Positions 48,801 to 60,529 of a stretch of DNA of 64,000 nt are shown in pieces (the stretch's first letter is position 1; each line of letters starts with the position of its first letter). The position numbers and the translations under genes are program-made. This DNA comes from Nymphalis io (taxonomy: Eukaryota; Arthropoda; Insecta; Lepidoptera; Nymphalidae), in NCBI RefSeq assembly GCF_905147045.1, contig NC_065896.1, forward strand, positions 5,233,001-5,297,000, in the 5' to 3' direction. The notes below the pieces were generated by a model that did no database searches, was not told the DNA's origin, and saw only the letters and a list, made by a program, of their open reading frames with translations.

Positions 48801-51800
48801 TTTACATATATCTTTATATAAAATATATTTTTGATGTGCTTACGTTTCCAAACTTTCATTCCATTGAGATGAAACTTTGTACAATAATTAATGAAACTGG
48901 TGTATTGTACAGTGCCATCAACGCACTATGAATGGCGCTTCAGTTATATCGTATAACAACACAAATAAGAGGCATTGCTAATATACCCTAGTGTAGCATA
49001 TCGTATTATTTATCATATTATTATATTTAAAACTATTGAAGAAATACCTTAAAATTTGTTCACACTAACGTACCTAATTTCCACTTTCGACACAATAGGT
49101 AGCTTCCAAGGCAGTAGAGTCACAAGACCTTGTTTACGATAGTGGTCCAGCAGGCAAGTCACCTGTGCACTCAGCGACTCGTTGTACATGTAGAAGTGAC
49201 TGACGCCCAGGAGACGGTTCAGCTCGAACCATTCGACCAGCCATTCGTCCCTCGAGTATGAGAAATGAAATGGCTTTACGCAAACGTGCAGTGTTTCCTG
49301 AAAATTAAATAATTATCATTTAAAACAAAAGGTAAAATGTTATGTACAATATATAAGCACATTTATATAATAATAATGTCCACCAAAACGGTTTCGGCTA
49401 CGGCGGCCAATCTCAAGAGAGATTAGCCAACTACGCAGGAGATAATATAGTGCACAAGTGTGTGCGCAAGCACAGGTGCACTCTCTATTTCCTAACTATC
49501 ATAATCCGATTGGACGGCAATCCGACACGACCGGAAAGAGTTCAGGTGCAGGACCAACAGCTTTAAGAGCTTTCCGAGGCACGGGAGTGAATATATATAT
49601 AAATGTATATTCGCCGACTTGAGAAACTCACACTTTATAAACTAAAAAGTATTAACTATTTAGAATTCTTTGAATTAAGGTTTGATAATTAAAAATATAT
49701 AACTTTAATAGAACCAAATTATCGAGAGACACGTGTGTATTACGTGTGTATTTTTATATTTTTAAGTGAAGTTTTTTTTAAAAATAATGAATGCTTTCTA
49801 AATTGTTTTTTTTTCTGACCGAGTATAATTTTAAAATACTTTCAAAAAATTTGTAACTACACCCTCAAACTACACCCCCGTGAGTACTTAATGGATATTA
49901 TTATTGTTTTTATGATAGTAGTTTCCATTAGTTTTTTCTCTTTTTATTAAAATAAAGCATTAAATATTTTTAACAATCTAGAAGTTAATAATGGAATTTA
50001 ACGTATATATCTCACAGACTTAGAGGTCACACGAAGCCATTTATATGGCCACATTATCCGAGTAAATAGCTAATAAATAATAAATAGCGATCGAAGGAAT
50101 TACACGGAATGGATGTTAGCTTTTAATGGCATTTTTAATATATTCATAGGACATGCACGATACTCGTTTTAGATAATCTCACTGCTTATTGAGATATATT
50201 TTATTCATTCACTTTAATGAATAGTGTTTGAATTTATGTACATATGTAATAAATGTACGTATGTATTATATATGCGCAAAATTTGCATTATTTTTTTATT
50301 CGTGATTTAAATTTTATTTTGGTGTCCATTTTGATTTTAAATTTTTTTTTAATGTGTATATTTATATACTTTAGTAAAAGTTTAAGTTTTAATTATATAT
50401 GACATTTTTTATGTTATATTAAGTAGTAAATTAATAATGATAATTATTGTATCACCTAGGATCAGAATTACGATTCAAAGAGGAAATGTTGCTAGCATTC
50501 TTGCCACCATTCCACGCGGTCATGGTTTGTTCAGTAGCTATTCTAAATTTTATATATTTAAGGCTTTAATGTAAATAATTATTACATATAATGTATATAA
50601 TTTCTAATCAATTATTATTAGGTTTATAAAACACCTAATTTTTTTACAAACTAAGAAAAATCCAGTCTAATATAGTCGAATCCAATAACATTTGTTACTC
50701 ATTTAGTAATGTAATACTTTTTTAATTTTTATAAATAAGTCTTAGTACTTAATAATAAAAAATATATTAAAATATAAAAGCTAGAGGATAATTCCTCGAT
50801 AGGTAAACTCAATAATCCTAATAATTTATTAGCGCGACCAGGGGGTTTAAGCACAAGACCTCGAGTTAAGTTATTGCTATTTTATATTTATTATAAAACT
50901 ATAACTAGTAAAACTTGTAAAAAGTCCGTAGACGTGTAATAAATAACATAATTTATATTCATTTATATTAATGGCATAATTAAAAGGTTTAAATATTCAT
51001 AGAAATCAGCAATACTACATAAAACTACACGCAAGTTCAAAGAGGTCACACAAATAAAAGCCAATTGTTGAGTTAATTCAACGAATAACCTTCATTTAAC
51101 AAATAATATCCGTCCTATTAATAAATAGCTGTAATTGTCCCACTGTTGAGCAAAGGCCTTCTGTTATATTAAAGAGAAGGTTTTCGAAACTCAATGTAAC
51201 GGAAGAATTATGACCACAAATTAAATACATGAAAATGGATTTTAACCCGTGATTTTCGTTTTATATTCTCGTGCTTTATACATTGAGCTTTATCATGAAG
51301 CCCATGTATCAGTCTATCGATACAAAGACTTCGAGCGTAGCACGACTGAATTAGAATTGGTCTCGTTAAATATTTTTTTAAAATTCCTGAAGCTCGTGTT
51401 ACAGACGACATTAAAGTTGTGCACTAATTACTGTAATTGTGACGCTCCGTGAAACGTATGCAATTATAGAGCACACTGCTAAGCGTCGTTAATAAAATAT
51501 GAACAGATGTCTTTGTTCCTTTTTTTGTATATGATTTGTTTTCATTTACTTACATAAAATGTGTAAAGTAGATAAACTGAAATGATATAAAGCATATTCA
51601 GTTGGATGGTTTTATATGAAGAAATAAAAAAAATTGTGGTCTTCATTGGATCCTCGGCAGACGTGAAACATCGAAGCTATGGTTATTTAAAGTGTTTATA
51701 ATTAAAAAAAAGAATATATTTAATTTTTTTATTCAGCCTTTTGCCGTCCACTGCAGAACGAAAGATCCTCCCCCCCCCCCCATAGAACGCCAACCATCCC

Positions 51801-53600
51801 GATCTTGGGCAGTCCGCAATATTTCATAAGTAAAATAAAAATATTTTTTCAGCGTGTGTAGTACAAACACTCACAACAAATCACGAAGTATATTGTCTAC
51901 GGCCACACATACACAAGGTACAAACAGTACAGTACAGTGGTAGCAAAGAGTGGGTATAATGGTATAAGAGAGTGTCATGCCGATGCTGATGTTACCAAAA
52001 CGCGCCTATGGATGTTTTACATTAAAATGGCACGTTCGTTTCTTAGGAACAACTCTTTTAACTCTAACTCGCTTTGCTTTGTAAATAATCCTTATGTATA
52101 CATATATAATAGTTACATTATTTCTCACCTCAATGCCGGTTTTTGGCTCTGTGTCTCTCACAGTCAGCAGGTTAGTTGGCGGTCGATTTGGTGTCGTATT
52201 GGCCACTATAGACAAAGAAGCGCCCACCGTTTCTTGGGGCTTAATACCCGAGTCGCGCAGCAAGCATAACACATACGTAGCACTGTATCTTAGGTTCCAA
52301 TTTTCACGAATGGGCTTAAAATGAAATTAATAAGTGAATTTATTATTTATTCTATAAATAAAAGAAAAAATATTCTCGTAGGCAGTTTCTGAACGTTTAA
52401 CGTTGACATTGATGACGAACAAATGGAACGATAAAACGGATAAAATATTTATTGATACGTAAGTATAAGTAGCTGATGATTATGATACCTTCCTGACCGA
52501 AAGGCAACGGCCTCCGCCTTCATATGAGTGTATCCAACTTTTCAGGATATATGAGCACGACTTTAAAAGCAAACACGGATCTTTATTCCTTTACTTATTG
52601 CAGACCGATGCGACCCGTGGGACCAGGCTTAAGACCTACTCGTCTACGTGCTTTCCAGACCATGTTAGTCACACTACCTTCCAACGAAATCTTTGACCTA
52701 CTGGGAATATCTTAAGAGAAACCTCAATCGTTTTAATGGGGTTATGGGTGGATGTGTGAAGTAATAGACGCAACAGTGTCAACCCCGGCCTTCGAGATCT
52801 GCAGCCATTACTTACAACATGAATGCACCAAATGAAATATATACAATTATACATATATATATAATACCGATATTATGTTACCGATGAATATTTGGTAAAT
52901 AAATAATTATATACTACAAAATCCAATTCAAATATACTACATGTTTTCTACTATACATAGTCAGCCTTTTTAAGCCTCCTTCTTTGACGTTAATAAAATT
53001 CATTCTGATAGAAATTCCTTATTCGTGTGATTTATGTACAAACGCATACACTTTACCGCTAAAATTATATAGCTGAATGTACACTATGTGAACTTTTAAA
53101 CGAAATTAAATTTATTTTAATATTATTTTTAATATAAGTCTGAGTCAGATCTCATAAAAGAATTTATGCACGGCAAGTTTAATTAATGCACCCTTTTAAT
53201 AAATTTCTCTTTAACAAATTAACCCAATTTCAATTTAAAAAAAGATCAGATTCATAATTAAAGCAATTAGATGGTATTGTATATACATTTATTTAATTAA
53301 ACGTATGGATGAACCAAATATAATGTTTAGATCGCATTTATAAGCATGCTAAATGATATATTATAGACCACAGGTACACAGGTGTATCTGTGACACCTTA
53401 TGCTTATAAGCCCCTCTTTTTACGGGGGTTAAAAAAGTAATATTACCTTGACTCTAGCCTTTAAAGTGACAGTGCGGTTATCTGACAACCACAAGCGACA
53501 CATGACAGCGTCCGCGCCGCGCGTTTTTGTCGCTGCGATAACGCGCACTGCAGCCACGGTCCTTCGCTCGACGTAAGCGGAGTACACATAGAATCTGAAT
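45722..53600 (-). CDS. Glycosyltransferase family 92 (DUF23) protein, 5' end incomplete
   Basis: Exons 53600-53447, 52314-52129, 49297-49074, 48373-48157, 47909-47706 and 45859-45722 join in frame to 373 residues and a TAA stop. Family hallmarks in order: 'FRFYVYSAYVERR' (residues 1-13), 'ENWNLRYSATYVLCLL' (about 55-70), 'VCVKPFHFSYSRDEW' (about 118-132), 'FNDCLYRSM', the DxD motif in 'LLVIDVDEVIMPRR' (D214, D216), 'LFRNAFFY' and 'LLHHYR' (end at 328). GT92 enzymes are Golgi type II membrane glycosyltransferases; characterised members are galactosyltransferases acting on N-glycan core fucose. The donor and acceptor here are not known. The first visible exon starts with one base of a split codon, so at least one upstream exon (cytoplasmic tail, membrane anchor and stem) is missing from this model. 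I could not find it up to 64000. Confidence 0.92.
46635..46962. repeat. SINE family C inserted into a SINE family B head (GT92 last intron)
   Basis: A full family C element (46659-46935, sense minus) splits a plus-strand family B tRNA-like head. 'ctgcctcgttggtctaatag' is on its left; 'taagaccttgcagcctatg' and 'agttcgattatctc' (B-box region) are on its right. The order of insertion is therefore B first, then C. Confidence 0.75.
47706..47909 (-). CDS. GT92 fifth recognised exon
   Basis: 68 codons, GC-rich. 'RPRDAVELGNHFVWELAPG' and 'DRALLHHYR' at the end are conserved in the family. The acceptor is 'aattacag' and the donor AGG|gtaagt. Confidence 0.93.
48157..48373 (-). CDS. GT92 fourth recognised exon (DxD motif)
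   Basis: The first base completes the split Arg. 'TEGQFAAFNDCLYRSM' is followed by 'LLVIDVDEVIMPRR', the metal and nucleotide-sugar binding DxD site. The exon ends 'LFRNAFFYLRWE'. The acceptor is 'cctttcag' and the donor GGGAG|gtacgg. Confidence 0.95.
48441..48748 (-). mobile_element. SINE family A, complete, with 15-bp TSD
   Basis: Perfect direct repeats 'ttacataaatttgta' at 48426-48440 and 48749-48763 flank it. The minus strand starts 'agccgaaatggcctagtgg' (A box), has 'gagttcaaacccgggcaagc' (B box), and ends 'cattaacaggctgttactgt' plus 'actatactg'. It sits in the intron just upstream of the DxD exon. Confidence 0.92.
49074..49297 (-). CDS. GT92 third recognised exon
   Basis: 'ETLHVCVKPFHFSYSRDEW' to 'LPIVSKVEI', ending with two bases (AG) of an Arg codon. 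This is the start of the conserved catalytic domain. The acceptor is 'attttcag' and the donor ATTAG|gtacgt. Confidence 0.92.
49384..49590 (-). repeat. SINE family B, 3' body only
   Basis: The top strand has 'ggtttcggctacggcggcca', 'ggcaatccgacacgaccgg' and 'agctttccgaggcacgg', matching 14525-14750. The tRNA-like head is absent (5'-truncated). Confidence 0.75.
49591..51127. other. AT-rich intron sequence
   Basis: Part of the GT92 intron. No exon or clear element. A decayed tRNA-like piece may lie at about 50825-50875. Confidence 0.4.
51128..51290 (-). repeat. SINE family A, heavily degraded
   Basis: 'tgtaattgtcccactgttga' and 'aaattaaatacatgaaaatg' plus 'ttttaacccgtgattttcg' keep the family order with the middle deleted. 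Confidence 0.5.
51739..51820 (-). mobile_element. RTE-type LINE ORF end, fragment
   Basis: The minus strand reads 'gcggactgcccaagatcggg', 'tggttggcgttctat', then a run of 12 G, and 'ctgcagtggacggc'. That is the degraded codon string for the conserved RTE C-terminus (the same end seen intact as 'GEAYVQQWT' at 63324-63525). A G-run has replaced part of the coding sequence. Confidence 0.6.
52129..52314 (-). CDS. GT92 second recognised exon
   Basis: 62 codons, phase 0 at both ends. 'PIRENWNLRYSATYVLCLL' is typical of the region ahead of the catalytic part. The acceptor is 'cattttaag' and the donor ATTGAG|gtgag. Confidence 0.88.
52500..52820 (-). repeat. Family-B-like old repeat in the GT92 intron
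   Basis: 'cgtctacgtgctttccagac', 'ttcgagatctgcagccatta' and the spacing between them recall family B, but most of the sequence is diverged. Confidence 0.35.
53447..53600 (-). CDS. GT92 first recognised exon
   Basis: Encodes 'FRFYVYSAYVERRT' to 'VTLKARVK'. The acceptor is a long T-run plus 'acag' and the donor GTCAAG|gtaata. It begins with the third base of a split codon. Confidence 0.88.
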
Positions 53601-54070
53601 CTGTAAAAAAAAATCAATTCTCAGAAGTTGTGGTATGTGAAATATTATCAATAAATAGCCTGTTTTATGTATATATATATTTATATTATATTATTATTAC
53701 TTCCTATCTCATATCATCGCCAATTTATTATTTACAAACAATATTAATGTAGCGACTTATGGGAAGACATTTTATAATTTGAAAAAAAAACCTCTCATTT
53801 CTTTCACGATCTGATTTCTTTAAGTTAAATATGAGGAAAAGCTTTGGTCGATCGGTTATTGGTATTTGAACAAGGAGCTTATTCTACTAATTAATACGTA
53901 CAATACGTTACGTTTCCGATTCTACTCGGAGCAAAACTTCAACCGAATCGCAACTGGACTGTTATGTCAGTAGAATAGAAAAACAGTTAAACGGCAAATT
54001 TGTTAATAGAATTGGTCTCAGGATGACGTAAAAGGAATAGTTTATATTTCGATCGAATACGAACAAATAA
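53601..54070. other. AT-rich DNA upstream of the first recognised GT92 exon
   Basis: Probably intron. No further GT92 exon is recognised here. Confidence 0.4.
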
Positions 54071-54080
54071 TCTACACAAG

Positions 54081-54381
54081 CCGAGATGGTCTAGTAGTTA
54101 GAAGGCGTGAAACTTAACCGATGATCGTAACCGGCCAAGTACCACTGAATTTTCATGTGCTTAATTTGTGTTTATATTTCGTTTCGTGCTTGACAGTGAA
54201 GGAATCTTGAAGAAACATATTGAAGAAACCTGCATGTGTCTAATTTCACTGATATTCTACTACATATGTATTCCACCAACCAGTATTGGAGCATCGTGAT
54301 GGAATAAGCTCCAAACCTTTTCCTCAAAAAGTTGAGAAGGCCTTAGCCCAGCAGTGGGACATTCACAGGCTGTTGCTTTAT
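54081..54381 (+). mobile_element. SINE family A with 10-bp TSD
   Basis: Direct repeats 'tctacacaag' at 54071-54080 and 54382-54391 flank it. The head is 'ccgagatggtctagtagtta'; the 3' end is 'cccagcagtgggacattcac' then 'aggctgttg'. The B box is damaged ('cgtaaccggcc'). Confidence 0.88.
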
Positions 54382-54391
54382 TCTACACAAG

Positions 54392-56013
54392 CAATGGAAT
54401 AGAAAAAAAGAAACTTATTCATTAAACTAGAGGGATCATGATAAAAATCACAATTGAAGACATGAGTTGATGACGTGATAAGTCACATTTGTAATTTTAT
54501 AGAGATGCATTCGATTTAAAGATCTTCATTAACTCAAAGAACATACAGTTCACTTAAAGAGCAATTTAAGAAATTTCACATAGTAAAAAAGGGTAGACAA
54601 TCTAATCATAAAATTACATTTGTCAATAAGATTAATACGATATAATCTTATTGCCAAATGTAATGTTATGATAAAATACAATACAGATCAATGACCAGAA
54701 AAAAGAAACGGAGATTCTCGAAAGTAACAACAAAAAGAACAGAAAATAAATAATAATAAAAAAATAGATTTTTTTTTATTCCTTAATAATGTTTTTTGGT
54801 GTTGTATGTGTGTTTGTACGTGTTACTTGACCCAACTGTAATAGCTTAAACTTTACCCAACTGTGAAACAGAAACGCTACCCACAAACTACATACCAAAA
54901 AGAAAAAAAAAACAACTGCTTTATTTTGAATATTAGGTTACATGTTCACGATTTTTTTCCTAAGGATGTTTTTTTTCTCTGAAATATTTCTCTAAATTAA
55001 TAACATCGTCCATATCCAAATCATAAATATGTAATGACGATTCCATTTTTGAACTCATTGGAATGAATGAAATTGGTACAAACGTGAACGAATGAACGAA
55101 TAAAACGATGATAATACAATCTGTATTACGGCTGCGGTTTCAGAGTAAAATTAATTCAAATCTATTTACACCGTCGATAATGGAAAATCGATTCTCGTCG
55201 GTAACTATAATTAGGTTACAAATTCCATGTATACTGATTATCATATTAGTGAAATTTAACTTTACAAATTTTTTCATTATTTTCATATTTTGTCGAAAAT
55301 TTGACACGAACCCAATTTACTGTCCTAATCTGAATTTGATTGCCGACCTCTGAAATCATGAAAGGGCAAACCAGTGACATCTAGCTGGAATAGTCTTCTT
55401 GGAATATGTTTCGGAACGATATATTAAATAAAAACGAAGTGAAATAAATTAAAAAATAATTTATTCCTAGAATAATACTTACGTTTAAAATAATTTTTAG
55501 GGAACCTCTAATGTTTACCACTTCAATTAAGGGTACAGCTTGTGTTAGGAGCGGGGGCAACAATAGCCCAAGGGATACCAAGGGACCCTGTGACTTTTAC
55601 ATCGCTAAGCGACCCGTAAATCATTGCGCCTTGCATACTTTAGCATTATTACAACCTTATCAAATAAATATCAACCGAAATTTACAAGTAAAAAGAAGAA
55701 ATTACTTTCTATGACATAGTTGTAAATATCGTGTAATGTATAAGGCTATGTGTAAATGCGTATATCGTCTTCGACATACGCCTAACACTATTATATCCAC
55801 TTATGAGGAGCACCTGTCATCGATCAATCTTAGTTGCTTAGATTAGCTTTTCACGGATAGTTATATTATATGACGTATTGAAACATTGACAAAATATATG
55901 TATATCTATTAGAAATGGCATATTTACATTCAAATTACAAAAAGTATCTGACATTTTTCACCTCGCTGATCTTAAACCAAAGTAGTTTTAAGATTTCTCA
56001 ATATTCTTGGTGT
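54392..56013. other. Non-coding DNA with one GC-rich patch
   Basis: No exon can be supported. A patch at about 55500-55640 ('ggagcgggggcaacaatagc') has higher GC and may be a TE relic. A donor-like 'gtaagtatt' lies on the minus strand at about 55484-55492, but the frame before it is closed for the phase needed by the GT92 gene. Confidence 0.4.
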
Positions 56014-56265
56014 CTGGTGATGGTTGTGGCTTTGTGCAAGCCCTTCTGGGTAGGTACCAGCCACTCATCAGATAATCTACCGCTAACTAGCAATATTTAG
56101 TATTGTTGAGTTCCGGCTTGGTGAATGAGCCAGTGTGGTGAACTACAGGCACAAAGGACGTAAAATCTTTGTTCCGTCAATAATTTTTTTTACATCGCCA
56201 TTGGGTATGGGCGATAGTGACCAGTTAACATCAGGTGGCCCATTTGCCTGCCAATGACATAAAAA
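56014..56265 (+). repeat. SINE family C, diverged full length
   Basis: 'ggctttgtgcaagcccttct', 'gccactcatcagataatcta', 'ggcacaaaggacgtaaaatc' and 'catcaggtggcccatttgcc', followed by an A-rich tail. Confidence 0.75.
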
Positions 56266-59200
56266 AGAAAACAATGCTTAGTGTATTTCATTGATATCCG
56301 AAGTAAGTAGTGTTGCCATTTCTATATCCCGCTATTCCGAGGACCTATTATAGAAATCTACAACAGGAAATGGAAAAGTACTCATTCAACAGCGACGAGC
56401 ATCGGGAAATTGTTCCTCGCTACCGAAAATATCTTTCCGTGAGAAATGTGAGGAAACGAAGATATTACTACTTCATTTCCAGGCTTATATTTCTAGTGTT
56501 AGTGTTGATATCCACTTTGAAATTTATTTTCAAAACTCTTTGAAATACCTGTATCATGTTGCAATTGTTAAACTCAATCCCATTTACTAACGTTTGTAAC
56601 TGTTATTTTATCAATACTAATTGATTTTGATCTATCATGTCACCAAATTGTATTAAAAATTGTTACGACAGCTCATTTTATTTCGCGAATCACTGAAACT
56701 GTCATTTGTTTTTACATTCCAATATGAACTTTTTTAAAACACCTACAAATGTATGTTTGTAAGTTTGTAACGTCTTTCATGAATATTTCTTACGTGCCAC
56801 TTTTTTTTATTAGACCTAACGATTGTCATATGTTTCTTGCATAGTACAAAGAAGATTTTTTCAAATAAAAATCGTTATAATGTGTAATTTTATATCGTAT
56901 TCAACATCGTCCAATGTGAAGACAACGGCGTGGGCAGAACAAATCGCAACGCAAATATTATAATATAATCATTATTGAACTAAGAGATATATTCGCCCGT
57001 AATTTAATAGGACTTCATCCCACATATCAATACCTGGATATACTATACTCGACTAATTCCCTGGGTGGCTGGGAACAGGTATATTTTTAGATTTGACTTT
57101 CGTTTTTTTTATTAGAATTTTAATATGTAAACGTAACAATACATGTTAACAGCACAAGTATTGTAAAGTGACAGCCCTATTCATTCATCGAAAAATGGTT
57201 GTTGGATGAACTTAACCCGACTTAAGTCAGTCAGAATCTGAACTGGTTCCTTCTTTTATGACGAAGACGAGTCCGTTATTTATGACAGTTAAGTATTTTC
57301 AAGCTAGTATTTTCCAAGCATGAATCAGACGATGTAAATATGATATCCATTTTAAAGCTATTGTCTTCAGAATTTAACCGAGGCAAGCATTAAAAAACGC
57401 AACGCAGGAGAACAAGTACAAACAGCGGATAAGTCGTCTGTAGAGGAATTTGTATTGTTGTGAATAAATTGTCTGGTGATGCTGAAGCTAAGTTTCATTC
57501 AGTGAAATATTTTTTAAGCTCACATCAGGACCTTGAGAAAATATATTACATGTATCACAAACATTGGCATGTTTTGGGAGAATGAACAAGAAATTAGAGA
57601 CGACGAAGTTTGTTTGTTGCGTTATGTAACTTGATTGTCTGTAATCTCATTATTGTACGAACAAAAAATCGTATTATATAAGTTCTTCCAATAATGCTCC
57701 GTCAATATATATTAATACATAAGGTTGTATTAAAACACGTGGTCTACATTGCAACGAGTAAAGAGTAAGTTCGTAATAAACGAAGACGCTTTTAAATAAT
57801 ATGTTATTATTAGGATGAATACTCGGAAAATAAACGAACTTTAGTAAGTGAACGTTATTGTAAGTTACATAATTATAAACCTGAGAGAGCCTGCATCTGA
57901 TTTTTACAAAAATACATGATTTCTAATGATTTCTCATGACCTCTCTAAACGTTAAACTGCGTTCATCAATAGCGATTGAGAAATAAAATATAGTCTATGA
58001 AAATCATACAAAGATAACTGTGTAATAAGTAAAAAGTACCATCTGGGAACCTTTATATTGACTGAAGTAATCAAATTTAAAATATATCCGTTTTCGAATA
58101 ATCGATTATAATAAATAAATTAAAAAAAAAACATACGTATCAAACATATAACTTCCTTTTTTAACACTTAAAATAACTATTTCTTTTAACGTAATAAAAA
58201 TGATAATTTGGCAAGACTTAAAAACATTAAAAATAAAATACCGGTTAATGATAGCGTACATCGATTTGGAGTTTTAAGTTATCATTATTTGAACGTTCCA
58301 TGCCCACGGAATATATTAGCGTGAATAGTTTTACTACGTGGAGTTGGTATTTGTTAATTTCCCGGATATATATAAATTGAATTTATTTTACATAACTCTG
58401 TAATTAAAATGATAAAAAGAGTAACTGCTGATTTTCTTGTCGGTTCCTTTTGATAGAATCTACATTCCGAACCGGCGATAGATGTACTTTTAATTAAATA
58501 CTGTAACATGACGATTCCGAAGTGTTTTATGAGCCTATGGATAAAGAATGTTTTGATTTGGTTTGATCTAAAAATAAGACCTAAGCGCAATGCATAACGT
58601 AATATCGTGTCGAGTCTTCATTCAAATCCATTAAGTGGATACAGCGACACAAATGTATTTATTAAAAAAAAAATCTTCTGGAATCTCTATATGACAGTTA
58701 TGTCCTGCTTAGCGCCACCTATCAACAATTATAATTTAATTACAGTAATTGATTGCAAATATTATATACGAGTGCCACATTTTGCTTAATATATCGAGCT
58801 AGACATAACATGTCTTCGGATAATATAAACAAGTTAGAAGTTGTTGGCATGTGTCCAGTATAATGCAGTCAATGTTAAATAGGTTAGCCATGACATCTCT
58901 TATATATTATGTCATTTAACATTAAGTTATAATATTTAACATTAAGCTACTAATGAATACGAACCCTTGAAAGAGCGTGAATCGCACGAATGGTTTTTAA
59001 TAGGCATACGTTTATCTATTTATTCGTGAAACAATTACGTATATTATCATAATATTATAAATATTTTGTCATGTAGAAGTCTAAAGCTATACTCCCTATA
59101 GAAACATCTATATATAAATAGACAAGGACTAAACACTTGAATTCGTTACGATTCCAGATAAAATTCCAATCAAACTTTGACTATTCTATATTTATTCGGA

Positions 59201-59784
59201 TCGGAACCGAACTGATACAATGTTAACATGTAGGTTACCGCTATGTCAATACCAAACTTATTAGAAACTTTTATGGCAATAGTCGATAATTAAATCAAAG
59301 AATAGGAAAACGGATAAACCGCAATGATCACGCTTCGATTCCATTGCGATGACAATTTGTTAGTAGAATTGGTCCCCGTAACTTTTTCTCCTCTGTCAGC
59401 CGTTCACCTTTTATTTTATCTCGTAGCTATTGACAAGCTCTATTATAAATAAAAATGTATTGAAAACAATAGTAGAAAGGAAACGTTCGGACATATTATA
59501 CGAAATTTATGTCATATAATATGTTTTCCTTAAATATTTCAATAACGAATATGAAAGATTTTCAGCCACTGGGCAATCACTAATTACAATAAAGAGTTTA
59601 TTAAATAAACAATATGTTTCATTTTTTAGGCAGGAGCCTTCTCTTAATAGTATGGAGGAGTCATGTACCAGAACACTCCATTACACGTGCAAGCAATATA
59701 TTATGTATACCTAAGACTTGAGACGAACCAGCTAGTGAAATTATTCTTCACGATGATGCTTACAATAAAAACAATAACATTACA
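56266..59784. other. AT-rich non-coding DNA
   Basis: No gene can be supported. A 77-codon plus-strand open frame at 56310-56543 is described under findings. The remainder holds no recognisable element. Confidence 0.4.
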
Positions 59785-59875
59785 GTACAGTAACAGCCTG
59801 TTAATGTCCCACTGCTGGGCTAAGGCCTCCTCTCCCTTTTTGAGGGGAAGGTTTAGAGCTTATTATTAGAGGTTT
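59785..59875 (-). mobile_element. SINE family A, strongly 5'-truncated, with 9-bp TSD
   Basis: Only the 3' ~80 bp ('agcctgttaatgtcccactg' to 'ggtttagagctta' on the top strand) are present, yet 'ataacatta' flanks it at 59774-59782 and 59876-59884. It is therefore a truncated insertion and not a decayed full copy. Confidence 0.75.
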
Positions 59876-60028
59876 ATAACATTATGCTTTTATATAAAAA
59901 GGCTTATAAGCGTTTGAACATTCCCACGTTGGGTTTTTTAAAGTAAAGCAATTTCCTCATATAATATTAATATTAAAATAATTCTTGAGAAATAATCAAA
60001 TTATTTAAATCGTAAGAGTAAAATAAGC

Positions 60029-60285
60029 AGCCTGTTAATGACCTAATCCTGGGTTTCCCCTTTTTTGAGAGGAATGTTTCAAGCTTATTCTACGACACTG
60101 CTCCAATGTGTTTTGGTGGATACTCCTGCGGAAGATTTACATCCGACACTTGTAGGTTTCCTTACGATGTTTCCCTCCAACAGGAAAATCGAATATATTT
60201 CAATATGGAAACACAAATTAAGAACATGAATCAAAATCAACTTGGCCAGACTTAAAACCGCAAACTTCAATAGGTTTCATGTCTT
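60029..60285 (-). repeat. SINE family A, diverged
   Basis: 'gcagcctgttaatgacctaa', 'ctgctccaatgtgttttggt', 'aaacacaaattaagaacatg' keep the family order. The tRNA-like boxes are destroyed. Confidence 0.6.
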
Positions 60286-60433
60286 CTGGTGACACTAGTA
60301 ATTTAATTATTAACAAAAAAAGGTTTGTTTTATCTAAACTTAATTGTGATGTAATGTAAATAATTTATTATGTTCTTACACTATAGGGCTATTCAGTAAG
60401 AACAAACTCGAAACTCTCATTAGAAAATGGCCG

Positions 60434-60447
60434 TGAAATGTCAGAAA

Positions 60448-60515
<68 letters not shown>

Positions 60516-60529
60516 TTTCTGACATTTCA
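60434..60529. repeat. 96-bp perfect palindrome built on a TA microsatellite
   Basis: Left arm 'tgaaatgtcagaaag' (60434-60448), 33 TA units (60449-60514) and right arm 'ctttctgacatttca' (60515-60529). The arms are exact reverse complements, so the whole 96 bp can fold into one hairpin or cruciform. Confidence 0.9.

Noticed and set aside
52006..52324. Plus-strand open frames opposite the second GT92 exon
   Set aside because: Antisense shadows of the exon at 52129-52314, which has splice sites and family motifs on the minus strand.
55381..55581. Minus-strand frame with donor-like end considered as the missing upstream GT92 exon
   Set aside because: The phase required by the exon at 53447-53600 puts a stop codon directly before the donor, and no GT92-like residues are present.
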